49,830 bases of DNA from Pelagibius litoralis (GTDB lineage Bacteria; Pseudomonadota; Alphaproteobacteria; Kiloniellales; DSM-21159), in the NCBI GenBank assembly GCA_029287455.1, contig JARFRB010000077.1:1-49830 (forward strand), written 5' to 3'. Below the pieces are notes generated by a model. The model made no database searches, was not told the DNA's origin, and worked only from the letters and a program-made list of their open reading frames with translations. This document shows, one piece after another, positions 8,150 through 18,233 of this stretch; the stretch's first letter is position 1, and the number at the start of each line of letters is the position of its first letter. Position numbers and translations under genes: made by a program.

Positions 8150-10929
8150 TGCCCCAAGCGCTCCAGAATAAAGGGCACGTGCACCTGATCGGCCTTATAG
8201 TTTCCGGTCAGTGCATACATCACCAGGTTGACGCCGAAACGGTAGGCGGTTTCCCGTTGCCGCTCGCCGCCAGGCACCACCGGCAGCATAGGGCGTCCTT
8301 GGTCGTTCACGGCCCAGGCGGCCGCCCAGTCGTTCGAGCCGATAATGACGGAGGCGACGCCGTCGTTGTCGTTCTCCTCCGTCCGTTCCACCCACAAGGT
8401 TCCGCCGTCGTAACGGCCCGGGAAATCCTGGAGCAGGTAAAAAGCCTTGGTGAGAACATGCTCGGGCGGTATAGGGCTCAAGCCCGGCACCTCGAGTTCC
8501 CGGGTCAGGCGCCGCAAGGCTTGGCTATTGCGGCTTCCCTGACCGAAGACGTTGCGCGCGGTGTTGGCTTCGCGCAAGTCGATCAAGACCGTCCCACCGT
8601 TCGCCAGGTAATCCCGCAAGGCCCGGGCCGCGAGGCTGTCGAGGTCGCGCTGCTCTGGCGTGATCGCCCAATAGAGCAGGGGATAGAAGGATAGCTCGTC
8701 GCGCCCCAACCGGACCCCCGCCGGCGCGCCGGGCTCCACCGCGGTTCGCCTGGCCAAGACCCGGCTGAGCCCTTCCAGCCCGGCGTGGCTGATCTCGTCC
8801 ACCGCCGGAACCCCGGTGATCACGTAGGCCAAGCGGGTTTCCAGGGCGGCCGCCAGCTCCGCTTCGGATGGATGATCCGCCCGGGTATCCGATTGCGCGC
8901 CCGCCTCGCCAGGTGTCATGGCCAATGCGCCAAGCAATCCGAGCACGGCAAGCCCCGAGGTGAGCCCCGAGGTGAGCCCCGAGGCAAGTGATTTTCCGGC
9001 GCGGCGTGGGCCGCTCAAAAGCCCGCGCATCGCCAGCCCGATCAGCGTATCCGCCAGGCCCAGAACCAGGGCGGCGGCCAGGAGCCAGGGCATCAGGCGG
9101 ATTTCCTCGCTTCCGGCATAGAGCGCGCTGTTCGGCAAGCTCGGCAAGGGCGCCAAGGTTTCCAGCCCGGCGGCAAGGTTCAAGGCGCGGCGCGACTCCG
9201 CCGTCCCGTAAATCCCCGGCGGATGAGACGGGCCGACGCGGCCGGCGGCCAGCTCCGCAGGCGCGATGGAGATGGCGGCGGCGGGCGGGCGCCCCAGGCG
9301 GCCAAAGCCGTCCAAAGTCTGGAGCGGCGGCAGGGCGGTCTCCTCGTCCGAGGTGCTCGAAACGCCCTGACTCACCTCGACGATGCGCCGCAGTATCTCA
9401 ACGAAGAGGCCGGACAAGGAGAGGTTCGACCACTCGGTGTTCGCGGTGGTGTGCACCAAGACGATCCAACCGAAGTCCCGTTGCTCCGCCGTGATGAGGG
9501 GCGTTCCGTCACTGAGCCGCGCCCAGGTTTTCTCGGCGAGATCGAGGGAGGGCTCGGCCAGGACCTGGCGCTCAATGATGACGTCATCGGGCAGTTCCAC
9601 TCCGGCCAGCGGCCCGGCGGCCGGGAACGGCGCCAGCCGTGCAGGATCGTCCCAAGTTAGCGCGCCGCCAAGCGTTCGGCCGCCGCGGCGCAGGGTCACC
9701 GGCAGCAGTTCATCCTCCGCGTCCGCCAAACGGGGTCCGGCGAAGCGCAGAAGCAAGCCGCCGTTCGCTACCCAAGCCTTGAGCGGCTCGCTCTGCTCGG
9801 GCAGGAGGGCGCCAACGTCCGAAAGCACCATCACCGCGATATCGTCTTGCTGCAGCAGCTCCTCCACGGCGCCGCGCCGGATTTCGGTGAAGGGCTCCAA
9901 GGCGCGCTCGAGGTAATAGAGGTCGGACAGCAAGGGCTGCACCCCTTCGAGCGGGCCGCCCGACACCAGGCCGACCGGCCGTCTGCGCCAACGCTCGTCG
10001 AGCAATAGCAGGGCGCCGGCGCTGGCTTCCTCCCGGATCGAGAGACGGGTGATCCGGTTGCGCAGCTCCACCGGCAAGGTCAGCCCCGCCTCCGCGACGG
10101 TGGCGCCGGCTTCGAAGGTCATCTGCGTTTCCGCGACCAAGCGGCCTTCGTCGTCGCTGGCGGTCAGGCGGGTGACAGCCTCTTGCCCGGCCACGGGGCG
10201 CTCGACCTTCAGGCGCAGCGACAGGCCATCGGTCTCAGGCGGCCGAACGACCCGCGCCAGGTCCGTGTCCGCATCGCGAAAGACTTGCAGGGTGCCGAGA
10301 GCCGAAAGCCGCTCGGCAAGCGCCTCGGCGCCTGGAGTGTCCAAACCGTCGGTCAGCCAAACCACCCGCAAGCCTTCCGGCGGCTCGAACCCGGCAAGAC
10401 TCTGGGCCAAACTCGCACGGTCCACGGGCCAAGGCTTCGGTGCCAGGGATTGCAGCAGGTCGTGCGCCTGGGCCGCGGTGGTGAAGGAGACGGCCGCTTC
10501 CTCGCCGCCCCGCTCGTCCGGTGCGCTCGCGATCAAGGCGACCGGACGCTCCCCGCGCTCCGCCTGATCCAGCAGCGACTCGAGCAGCGTCACGCGGGCC
10601 GGCCACTGGGGCGCGGCCGCCCAGCCATCGTCCACCACCATGAGCACCGGGCCATCGCCCGCCAGTTCGGCGCTTGGGTTGAGGATGGGCTTGGCGAGCC
10701 CCAGGATTACCAGGGCCGCGATGGTCACGCGCAGAAGAATTAGCCAAAGCGGCGTGTGAGAGGGCGTTTCCTCCGGGGGCTGCAGGCCAAGCAGCAAGCG
10801 AATGGCCGGGAAACTCAGCCGCTTGGGCGCCGGCGGGGTGACACGCAAAAGCCACCAGAGGATCGGCAGCGTGGCCAAGGCCGCGAGCAGCCACGGGCTT
10901 GCGAAGGCGAGGGGGCCTAGACTCAGCAT
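8146..10929 (-). CDS. BatA-like N-terminal membrane domain plus DUF4159 protein
   Basis: 927 residues. The first 85 residues (two membrane segments, FASPWLLAALATLPILWW and LILLRVTIAALVILGLAKP) match the aerotolerance-regulator/BatA N-terminal domain. A VWA-like part follows whose MIDAS is degenerate (VVDDGWAAAP, about 98-107). Another membrane pair lies near 620-670, and the C-terminal 240 residues (YVITGVPAVDEISHAGLEGL, FYPLLYWAI, GGTVLIDLRE) are DUF4159. A 12-bp tandem repeat encodes TSGL copies next to the last membrane segment. Operon position between DUF58 and the MIDAS/GATase protein is standard. Function unknown; membrane-anchored partner of the MoxR system is inferred. Confidence 0.85.
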   Translation of the reverse strand: MLSLGPLAFASPWLLAALATLPILWWLLRVTPPAPKRLSFPAIRLLLGLQPPEETPSHTPLWLILLRVTIAALVILGLAKPILNPSAELAGDGPVLMVVDDGWAAAPQWPARVTLLESLLDQAERGERPVALIASAPDERGGEEAAVSFTTAAQAHDLLQSLAPKPWPVDRASLAQSLAGFEPPEGLRVVWLTDGLDTPGAEALAERLSALGTLQVFRDADTDLARVVRPPETDGLSLRLKVERPVAGQEAVTRLTASDDEGRLVAETQMTFEAGATVAEAGLTLPVELRNRITRLSIREEASAGALLLLDERWRRRPVGLVSGGPLEGVQPLLSDLYYLERALEPFTEIRRGAVEELLQQDDIAVMVLSDVGALLPEQSEPLKAWVANGGLLLRFAGPRLADAEDELLPVTLRRGGRTLGGALTWDDPARLAPFPAAGPLAGVELPDDVIIERQVLAEPSLDLAEKTWARLSDGTPLITAEQRDFGWIVLVHTTANTEWSNLSLSGLFVEILRRIVEVSQGVSSTSDEETALPPLQTLDGFGRLGRPPAAAISIAPAELAAGRVGPSHPPGIYGTAESRRALNLAAGLETLAPLPSLPNSALYAGSEEIRLMPWLLAAALVLGLADTLIGLAMRGLLSGPRRAGKSLASGLTSGLTSGLAVLGLLGALAMTPGEAGAQSDTRADHPSEAELAAALETRLAYVITGVPAVDEISHAGLEGLSRVLARRTAVEPGAPAGVRLGRDELSFYPLLYWAITPEQRDLDSLAARALRDYLANGGTVLIDLREANTARNVFGQGSRNSQALRRLTRELEVPGLSPIPPEHVLTKAFYLLQDFPGRYDGGTLWVERTEENDNDGVASVIIGSNDWAAAWAVNDQGRPMLPVVPGGERQRETAYRFGVNLVMYALTGNYKADQVHVPFILERLGQ
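8954..8989 (-). repeat. 12-bp tandem repeat, about three copies, inside the DUF4159 gene
   Basis: The unit GCCCCGAGGTGA is repeated in phase with codons and encodes TSGL-type tetrapeptides at about residues 646-660, just before a hydrophobic stretch. Copy number can change without a frameshift. Confidence 0.7.
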
Positions 10930-10933
10930 GGCC

Positions 10934-11911
10934 TCACCCTCGCGCCGGCTGGGTCAGCGCCGGATGGGCTGCCAGGCCGTGCGACAGTGCGGAATAGGCC
11001 GAGAGCAAGGCAGCTTGCGGTGGGCTGTCGGTGTGATGAAGCGAGGCGGTCCATCCCAGCGAGCGCGCGATCTCCGTTAGCCCTTCGCGCTGCCTTTCCA
11101 GGCGTGCCACATAGGCTTGGCGCACCGTTTCCACCTTGCTCAAGAGCCAGGGTTGCTCGCCTTCGAGGCCCTCGAAGCGGACCCGCCCGCGATAGGGCAA
11201 GGAGGCTTCCGCAGGATCAAGGATTTGCACGACGTGGCCGTGCAGCCCGCGTTCGGCGAAGTGCCGCAAGCGCGTCTCGATTTCTTCCAAGGGAGCAAGA
11301 AAATCCCCGAAGAAGATCACTTCGGCATGGCGCGGCAGGTCCTCCGTCTCGGGAAGGCCGGACGCCCCTACCGCTTGGCTACCCGCGGCCGCTTCGCTCC
11401 CGCCCCCCTTTTCGCTCTCTCCCGCCGTTTCGCGGGCCGCGCGGTCGAGCGCGACCGCTAGGCGGGAAACCACCGCCTTGCCGCTGCTTGGGGGGCGGCC
11501 GCTGCCGAGCAGCGTCACGCGTTCGCCCGCGCGCACCAAGAGCACGACCAGCGCCAAGAGCAAAAGGTCGGCGCGCTCGCGCTTGCTCGGCAAGGCCCGG
11601 TCCGAGCGCCAATTCATGGAAGGCGAGGCATCGCGCCACAGCCACACGGACTGCGCCGCCTCCCATTCCATCTCCCGAACGAAAACTCGGTCGGTCTTGG
11701 CGGTCTGACGCCAATCGATGCTTTGGGGCGAATCGCCGGTTTCGTACTCGCGGAACTGCCAGAATGTCTCGCCTTGGCCGACCCGCCGCCGGCCGTGGAC
11801 GCCTTGGGCGACGGTGGAGGCTACGCGCTCGGCGGCGACGAGCAGGGGCGGCAGCGCCGCCGCAACCCCTTCCGCGTTCTGCTGCAGGCGAAGGCCTGTC
11901 GCGTCTTTCAT
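10934..11911 (-). CDS. DUF58 domain protein (VWA-type)
   Basis: 325 residues. The DUF58 hallmark (YETGDSPQSIDWRQTAKTDR then VFVREMEWE, residues 56-83) is followed by LWRDASPSMNW with an intact DxSxS (D94, S96, S98), so this VWA-like protein can probably bind a divalent metal. DUF58 proteins are the regular partners of MoxR ATPases. The frame is open far upstream, but the extension is Arg/Gly-rich antisense sequence to moxR, so I start at ATG 11911, which has GAGGG directly before it and an additional GGAG 17 bases upstream. A Ser/Gly/Ala-rich insert lies around residues 155-180. Confidence 0.88.
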   Translation of the reverse strand: MKDATGLRLQQNAEGVAAALPPLLVAAERVASTVAQGVHGRRRVGQGETFWQFREYETGDSPQSIDWRQTAKTDRVFVREMEWEAAQSVWLWRDASPSMNWRSDRALPSKRERADLLLLALVVLLVRAGERVTLLGSGRPPSSGKAVVSRLAVALDRAARETAGESEKGGGSEAAAGSQAVGASGLPETEDLPRHAEVIFFGDFLAPLEEIETRLRHFAERGLHGHVVQILDPAEASLPYRGRVRFEGLEGEQPWLLSKVETVRQAYVARLERQREGLTEIARSLGWTASLHHTDSPPQAALLSAYSALSHGLAAHPALTQPARG

Positions 11912-11973
11912 CCCTCGGCGCTTGATCTCCGTGTTTCCATGGGGCGGCGGCTCTCTCGCGGCTTCCGGTGCGG

Positions 11974-13026
11974 CTAGGCGTAGGGTTCCGCGAGACGAGC
12001 GATCACGTCGGCGATCCCGACGCCATCGGCCCGAGCGGCGAAAGTCAGGGCCATGCGGTGGCGCAAGACTGCCGGCGCAAGCGCCAGGACGTCGTCCACC
12101 GAGGGCGCGAAACGGCCGTCGAGCACGGCGCGGGCGCGCACCGCCAGCATCAAGGCTTGGCTCGCGCGCGGGCCTGGCCCCCAGGCGACCTGCGCCCGCA
12201 CCTCGGGAAGCTCGCTGGTTTCTGGCCGGCCGGAACGAACCAGACCCAGGATTGCTTCGACCACGCTCTCTCCCACCGGAATCCGGCGGACCAGGCGTTG
12301 CGCCTCCATGAGCTGCTCGGCGGTCAGGACCTGCGTCGCTTCGGCCTCCGTCACGCCGGTGGTGGACAGCAGCATCTCGCGCTCCGCGTCCAAATCCGGA
12401 TAGCCCACATCGATCTCGAGCAAGAACCGGTCCAGCTGCGCTTCGGGCAGAGGATAGGTCCCCTCCTGCTCCAGCGGATTCTGAGTCGCCAGGACATGGA
12501 AGGGACGCGGCAAATCGTGGGGATGCCCCGCGATGGTCACCCGCTGTTCCTGCATGGCTTGCAGCAAGGCCGACTGGGTGCGCGGGCTTGCGCGGTTGAT
12601 CTCGTCGGCCATCAGAAGCTGGGCGAAGATCGGACCCGGGATGAAGCGGAAGGCGCGCCGGCCGTCCGGCTGATCCTCCAGAACTTCCGAGCCCAGGATA
12701 TCCGCGGGCATGAGGTCCGGGGTGCATTGCACGCGCCGGTCTTCGAGCCCGAAGACCGTACCCAGTGTTTCCACCAGCCGGGTCTTGGCGAGGCCTGGAA
12801 CGCCGACCAGAAGCGCGTGGCCGCCGGCGATTAGCGTGATCAGCGTTTGATCGACGACCTCGTTTTGGCCGAAGATGATGGAGCCGATCCCCTCGCGCAG
12901 GCTCGTCAGCTTCTCGCCGAGCCGCTCGATCTCCGCGGCAAGCTCGGCCGCGTCGGCCGGGGAGGGCGGGGGTGGGGGCGAGCTTGTCGTCGTTGTCACG
13001 CCATGGTCTCCTGCTGGCAGCGTCAT
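11974..13026 (-). CDS. moxR: MoxR-family AAA+ ATPase
   Basis: 350 residues. Walker A GVPGLAKT at 75-82, Walker B LLMADEINRA at 137-146, sensor-1 ATQNP at 180-184 and the MoxR motif LPEAQLDRF at 193-201. MoxR ATPases act as chaperones that remodel or activate VWA-domain partners, here the DUF58 and downstream proteins. A low-complexity Thr/Ser/Pro tract fills residues 11-22. First gene of a five-gene minus-strand operon; its start is 24 bases from the divergent DUF1285 gene, so the two promoters must overlap each other's coding or leader sequences. Confidence 0.93.
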   Translation of the reverse strand: MTLPAGDHGVTTTTSSPPPPPSPADAAELAAEIERLGEKLTSLREGIGSIIFGQNEVVDQTLITLIAGGHALLVGVPGLAKTRLVETLGTVFGLEDRRVQCTPDLMPADILGSEVLEDQPDGRRAFRFIPGPIFAQLLMADEINRASPRTQSALLQAMQEQRVTIAGHPHDLPRPFHVLATQNPLEQEGTYPLPEAQLDRFLLEIDVGYPDLDAEREMLLSTTGVTEAEATQVLTAEQLMEAQRLVRRIPVGESVVEAILGLVRSGRPETSELPEVRAQVAWGPGPRASQALMLAVRARAVLDGRFAPSVDDVLALAPAVLRHRMALTFAARADGVGIADVIARLAEPYA

Positions 13027-13050
13027 GAAGTTTTGGGGCAGGACGAATCG

Positions 13051-13614
13051 ATGATCGAAGACGACACTTCCCTACCCGGAAAGAAGATAGGCGATAATGG
13101 GCGCCCTGACGAGTCGGCGGCCTTCACTGAGTTGTCATTTACCCAAGATTTCGACATTCGCATTGCCGCCGACGGCGCCTGGTACTACCGGGGTTCCAAG
13201 ATCAATAGGTGGCCGCTGGTGAAGCTGTTTTCCACCGTGTTGCGGCGAGAAAATGATGGAACGTTTTGGCTGGTCACTCCGGCCGAGCGCGGGCGGATCG
13301 AGGTGGAGGACGCGCCCTTCGTGGCTGTTGAGCTTTCGGCCGAGGGCTCGGGGCCTGGGCAGTCCCTGGCGTTTCGCACGAATGTTGGGGACTGGGTGGA
13401 AGCGGATGCCGGGCACCCGATCCGCGTCGAGGAGGACACTGTTACCGGCGCGCCACGGCCTTATATAGAAGTGAGGGACGGGCTCGAGGCGTTGTTGCTG
13501 CGGCCTGTCTTTTACGACTTAGTCGAGCGCGCGGAGAAGGGCGGGCCGGACGGTGGCCAGCGCCTCGGCGTTTGGAGCCGCGGCTGCTTCTTTCCCCTTG
13601 GACCGGCGGCTTGA
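13051..13614 (+). CDS. DUF1285 domain protein
   Basis: 187 residues from ATG 13051, which has GGCAGGACG upstream. The family features are the N-terminal DFDIRIAADGAWYYRGSKI, then WPLVKLFSTVLRRENDGTFW and VTPAERGRIEVEDAPFVAV. DUF1285 proteins are small beta-rich soluble proteins of unknown function that in alphaproteobacteria often sit next to moxR and CoA-pyrophosphatase genes, as here. Divergent from moxR; the stop at 13614 touches the possible start region of the next gene, suggesting co-translation. Confidence 0.88.
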   Translation: MIEDDTSLPGKKIGDNGRPDESAAFTELSFTQDFDIRIAADGAWYYRGSKINRWPLVKLFSTVLRRENDGTFWLVTPAERGRIEVEDAPFVAVELSAEGSGPGQSLAFRTNVGDWVEADAGHPIRVEEDTVTGAPRPYIEVRDGLEALLLRPVFYDLVERAEKGGPDGGQRLGVWSRGCFFPLGPAA

Positions 13615-13616
13615 AC

Positions 13617-14312
13617 GTGAACGGAGGCAAGATCCTGAACGCGCTGCACATTGAAGAGCGCCTAAGCGCGGCGAAGCCCGGACGCCGGGCGGCGCCCGGG
13701 TCGCCAGGGGGGACGCCAGGGGAGTCACCAGGGGGACCGCGAGGAGAGTTATCGGACGGCGCGCGCCCGAGCGGCGACCACGATCTCAATCCCGAGCTCT
13801 ACGAGCCCTCGGTGAAGCTCATTCCCGCCGCCGTGCTCGTTCCGCTGGTGCAGCACCCGCAAGGCATGACTGTGCTGCTGACCCGCCGCACGGCCCATCT
13901 GCACGATCACGCCGGTCAGATCGCTTTTCCGGGCGGCCGCGTCGACGCGGCGGACGCGGGGCCCACGGAAGCGGCCTTGCGCGAAGCGGAGGAAGAGGTT
14001 GGCCTGCCCAGGAGCCATGTCCGGCTCGTCGGCGAACTCGACCTCTACGTGACCCGCACCGGTTTCGAGGTGACACCGGTGGTGGGCTTGATCACGCCGG
14101 GCTTTCCCATGATTCCCGAAAGCTTCGAGGTGGACGAAATCTTCGAAGTGCCGCTGGCGTTTTTCCTGGCCCCCGAGAGCCGGGAGATCCATAGCCGCTT
14201 CTACCGTGGCGCCGAACGGCGATTCTATGCCTACCCCTACCAGGATTATTACATCTGGGGCGCCACGGCGGGGATGTTGAACAATCTCGCCGATCTCTTG
14301 ATGGAGCCCTGA
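13617..14312 (+). CDS. Nudix hydrolase, CoA pyrophosphatase type; non-ATG start
   Basis: Hydrolyses CoA or its derivatives to 4'-phosphopantetheine and 3',5'-ADP. The NuCoA signature (LLTRRTAHLHDHAGQIAFPG, about 87-106) directly precedes the Nudix box with REAEEEVG at 122-129 (numbering from GTG 13617). No ATG precedes the conserved region, so the start must be GTG 13617, TTG 13611 or CTG 13635; only the CTG has a strong Shine-Dalgarno (GGAGG, 7-base spacing). A Gly/Pro-rich linker of about 30 residues (near 22-50) separates the N-terminus from the catalytic domain and is encoded by CCAGGGG-type repeats. Position after DUF1285 is typical. Confidence 0.88.
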   Translation: MNGGKILNALHIEERLSAAKPGRRAAPGSPGGTPGESPGGPRGELSDGARPSGDHDLNPELYEPSVKLIPAAVLVPLVQHPQGMTVLLTRRTAHLHDHAGQIAFPGGRVDAADAGPTEAALREAEEEVGLPRSHVRLVGELDLYVTRTGFEVTPVVGLITPGFPMIPESFEVDEIFEVPLAFFLAPESREIHSRFYRGAERRFYAYPYQDYYIWGATAGMLNNLADLLMEP

Positions 14313-14318
14313 TCCGGG

Positions 14319-14648
14319 ATGCTGGCTAAAGCCTTGACGATCATCTTGCCGGTGGCGCTGCCCTTCCTGGTCTACGCGCTCTACCTCAAGTACGCACAGG
14401 CCAAGTCCGGCGAGCGGCGGGGGTGGGCCAAAGCGCCCTGGCTCTTGATCGGGCTTTCCGCGGCCGTCTTGACTGTCGTGTCGCTGCTGATCTTCCGTGT
14501 GCTGAGCGGCGAGGATCCGCATTCAGTCTACGTCGCGCCCAGCTTCGACCCGGGGAGCAACCAAATCCTGCCCGGCCATATGGAGCAGCCGCCGGAAGCC
14601 GGAACGGACGACCGGCCCAGGTCCTTGCGGCCGCCGGCGGAACGCTAA
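14319..14648 (+). CDS. DUF6111 family small membrane protein
   Basis: 109 residues with two membrane segments (about 5-27 and 42-63) and a polar Pro-rich C-terminal tail of about 45 residues. Resembles the DUF6111 proteins found after CoA pyrophosphatase genes in alphaproteobacteria; function unknown. The ATG at 14319 lies six bases after the Nudix stop and the next gene begins with the base after its stop, so the three are one operon. In several relatives a CCA-adding enzyme gene sits here; it is absent in this window. Confidence 0.75.
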   Translation: MLAKALTIILPVALPFLVYALYLKYAQAKSGERRGWAKAPWLLIGLSAAVLTVVSLLIFRVLSGEDPHSVYVAPSFDPGSNQILPGHMEQPPEAGTDDRPRSLRPPAER

Positions 14649-15194
14649 GTGAGGGCCGGCCGGGCGATCTCTGGTTTGGCAAGCGCCCTCGCGGCGTCCC
14701 TCTTCCTCGCGGCCTGCGGGCCCTTGCCGCCGACGCCCTTCATGCCCCGCGGCGAGGGGCAGTTCGGTTACGCCGAGGAGACTGTCTCGGACGACATTTT
14801 CATCGTCACCTTCGATGCCAACGGCGAAACGCCGACAGAGACGGTGGAGAGCTACGCGCTCTACCGGGCCGCCGAGATCGCCGAGGCCCGCGCGGCCGCG
14901 CGCTTCGTGCTGCTGGACAGAATCCTCGTACGCGATCAGCAAGTCTGGAGGGACAGCGGCCTCTATGGCGCCGCGCCATACTCCTTGACCCGGAGAAGCC
15001 GCGTCTATGGGCCGCTCTACCGCCCCTATCCGGTCTACACCAGCACCACCAGCTACCGGGCTGTCGTGAAAGTTCTGTTGCTTCCGGAGGGGGCGGCGGC
15101 GCCGGAAGATCTTCCGCTGGGCGCGGTGACAATGGACACATCCGAGGTCATCTCGGCCCTCGGCCCCAAGGTCGCCCGGCCGCTGGAGGGTTGA
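14649..15194 (+). CDS. Putative lipoprotein
   Basis: 181 residues beginning with GTG immediately after the previous stop. The N-terminus is a type-II signal peptide with lipobox LAAC at 20-23, so C23 should be lipidated and the protein anchored in the envelope. The mature part starts with PLPPTPFMPRGEGQFGYAEE and continues with YALYRAAEIAEARAAARFVLLDR, a pattern seen in CC0125/CC1285-type alphaproteobacterial lipoproteins of unknown function. Alternative start codons would lose part of the signal peptide. Last gene of the DUF1285 operon. Confidence 0.8.
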   Translation: MRAGRAISGLASALAASLFLAACGPLPPTPFMPRGEGQFGYAEETVSDDIFIVTFDANGETPTETVESYALYRAAEIAEARAAARFVLLDRILVRDQQVWRDSGLYGAAPYSLTRRSRVYGPLYRPYPVYTSTTSYRAVVKVLLLPEGAAAPEDLPLGAVTMDTSEVISALGPKVARPLEG

Positions 15195-15261
15195 GCGGGT
15201 TGGCCCCGGCCCCATGGTCGGCCCCGGCCCGCTTGCGCCCTTCCCGCCTTCGCGAGGCGGC

Positions 15262-16368
<1,107 letters not shown>

Positions 16369-16396
16369 GCCGTTTCCCCTTGTCCCCGTTCCTTGG

Positions 16397-17245
16397 TTAC
16401 TTCTCGGTCTCCACCAGGCCCTTGACGAATAGCCGCTGCATGGCGACCACCACCACCACCGGCGGCAGCATGGCGAGCATGGCGGTGGCCATGACCAGAT
16501 GCCACTGCGGCTCCGCGTCGGCCACGGTGACCATGCGCTGGATGCCCATGACAATGGTGTAGAAGGATTCATCGGTGGTGATCAGCAAGGGCCAGAGGTA
16601 CTGGTTCCAGCCATAGATGAAAAGGATCACGAAGAGTGCCGCGATGTTGGTGCGCGAGAGCGGCAGCAGGATATCGCGGAAGAACCTCAAGGGCCCCGCT
16701 CCGTCGATCCGCGCCGCTTCGGCCAGCTCGTCCGGCACGGTGAGGAAAAACTGCCGGAAGAGGAAGGTCGCCGTGGCCGAGGCGATCAGCGGCACCGAAA
16801 GCCCGACGTAGGAATTCAGCATCCCTAGCTGGGCGACCACCTCGAAGGTTGGCAGGATCCGCACCTCCACCGGCAGCATCAGCGTGACGAAAATCGTCCA
16901 GAAGCAGAGCATGCGGAAGGGGAAGCGGAAATAGACGATCGCATAAGCGGCGATCAGCGAGATGGCGATCTTGCCGATCGCGATCGCTAGCGCCATGATC
17001 AGGGAGTTGAAGAGCATCCGCCCGACCGGCACACCGCCTGATGCCGCCAGCCCCTTGCCCAGGGCCAGGCTATAGTTCTCCAGGAACAAGTCGCCGGGCC
17101 ACAGGGGCACAACCCCGGACGCCAGGGCGCTGGGCGCATGGGTCGAAGCGACGAAGGTGACCCAGATCGGGAAGGCCAGGATCAAGACGCCCAGCAACAA
17201 GACCGCGTGTGTGATGAAGGTGGTGATGGGGCGCCGCTCGACCAT
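16397..17245 (-). CDS. ugpE: Glycerol-3-phosphate ABC transporter permease UgpE
   Basis: 282-residue inner-membrane permease with six hydrophobic segments. The EAA loop that contacts the ATPase is [10 protein letters not shown] at 176-185. [14 protein letters not shown] and [16 protein letters not shown] are typical of UgpE. Forms the translocation pore with UgpA. Eleven bases follow the ugpA stop, so it is translated from the same transcript. Confidence 0.93.
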   Translation of the reverse strand: MVERRPITTFITHAVLLLGVLILAFPIWVTFVASTHAPSALASGVVPLWPGDLFLENYSLALGKGLAASGGVPVGRMLFNSLIMALAIAIGKIAISLIAAYAIVYFRFPFRMLCFWTIFVTLMLPVEVRILPTFEVVAQLGMLNSYVGLSVPLIASATATFLFRQFFLTVPDELAEAARIDGAGPLRFFRDILLPLSRTNIAALFVILFIYGWNQYLWPLLITTDESFYTIVMGIQRMVTVADAEPQWHLVMATAMLAMLPPVVVVVAMQRLFVKGLVETEK

Positions 17246-17255
17246 CCGCCGCCCC

Positions 17256-18137
17256 CTAGTACTGCACTTTCCGCTCGATATAGCGGAATTGCAGGAGGGT
17301 GAGGGAGATCACCAGGATCATGAGAATGACCGACTGGGCCGCCGAGGACCCCAGGTCGAGGCCGATGAAGCCGTCGTTGAAGACCTTGTAGACCATGATG
17401 GTCGTGGCCTGGCCCGGCCCGCCGCTGGTCGTCGCGTGGACCACGCCGAAGGTATCGAAGAAGGCGTAGACGACGTTGACCACCAGCAGGAAGAAGGTGG
17501 TGGGCGAGAGCAACGGAAAGATAATCGTCCAGAATCGTCGCGCCGGCCCCGCCCCGTCGATGGCCGCCGCCTCGATCAGCGAGCGCGGCACCGCTTGCAA
17601 GCCCGCCAGGAAGAACAGGAAGTTATAGGAGACCTGTTTCCATGCCGACGCGATGACGATCAGGATCATCGCATCGGTGCCGTTGATGAAGTGATTCCAG
17701 TCGTAGCCGACCGCACGCAAGGCATAGGCCAGAATCCCGATGGTGGGATTGAAGAGGAACCACCAGAGCACGCCGGCGATGGCCGGGGCGACCGCGTAAG
17801 GCCAGATCAGCAGGGTCTTGTAGCCGGTGGACCCCTTGATGACCCTGTCCGCCATGACCGCCAGCAGCAGGGCCAACCCCATGGCCAGGGCCGCCACGCT
17901 GATGCTGAACACCACGGTGACCTTAACCGAGTCGAGATAGAGGGGATCGGCGAAGAGGCGCGCGAAGTTCTGGAAGCCGACGAAGGTCGTGCGCAGCCCG
18001 AAGGGATCCTGGCGCAGGACCGATTGATAGAGCGCCTGGGTGGCCGGCCAGATGAAGAAGATCAAGGTGATCGCGAGCTGCGGCAGCACCAATAGATAGG
18101 GCAGCGTGCGATGCCGGAAGATGACGCGCTTTTCCAT
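17256..18137 (-). CDS. ugpA: Glycerol-3-phosphate ABC transporter permease UgpA
   Basis: 293-residue inner-membrane permease, six hydrophobic segments, EAA loop [10 protein letters not shown] at 189-198. The N-terminus ([20 protein letters not shown]) and [20 protein letters not shown] are UgpA-like. It lies 124 bases after ugpB, with a strong hairpin in the gap that probably lowers its expression relative to the binding protein. Confidence 0.93.
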   Translation of the reverse strand: MEKRVIFRHRTLPYLLVLPQLAITLIFFIWPATQALYQSVLRQDPFGLRTTFVGFQNFARLFADPLYLDSVKVTVVFSISVAALAMGLALLLAVMADRVIKGSTGYKTLLIWPYAVAPAIAGVLWWFLFNPTIGILAYALRAVGYDWNHFINGTDAMILIVIASAWKQVSYNFLFFLAGLQAVPRSLIEAAAIDGAGPARRFWTIIFPLLSPTTFFLLVVNVVYAFFDTFGVVHATTSGGPGQATTIMVYKVFNDGFIGLDLGSSAAQSVILMILVISLTLLQFRYIERKVQY

Positions 18138-18195
18138 GAGCCTGGAAATCTAGAGCTCCGCTCGGCCGGGGCCGGGAGGCCCCCGCCAGGATAGA

Positions 18196-18233
18196 ACCGG
18201 CGGAGCACGCGATTCCCAAGCGTGTCCGCCGGT
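18196..18233 (-). promoter_or_regulatory. ugpB-ugpA intergenic stem-loop
   Basis: ACCGGCGGA pairs with TCCGCCGGT (9 bp) and, after a one-base bulge, CACGC pairs with GCGTG (5 bp) around a 9-base loop. There is no T-run, so it is likely an mRNA-stabilising or partially terminating structure between the binding-protein gene and the permease genes, as is known for other ABC operons. Confidence 0.6.

Noticed and set aside
11912-12727. N-terminal extension of the DUF58 frame
   Set aside because: The extension is Arg/Gly/Pro-rich and antisense-frame to moxR; the family begins at 11911.
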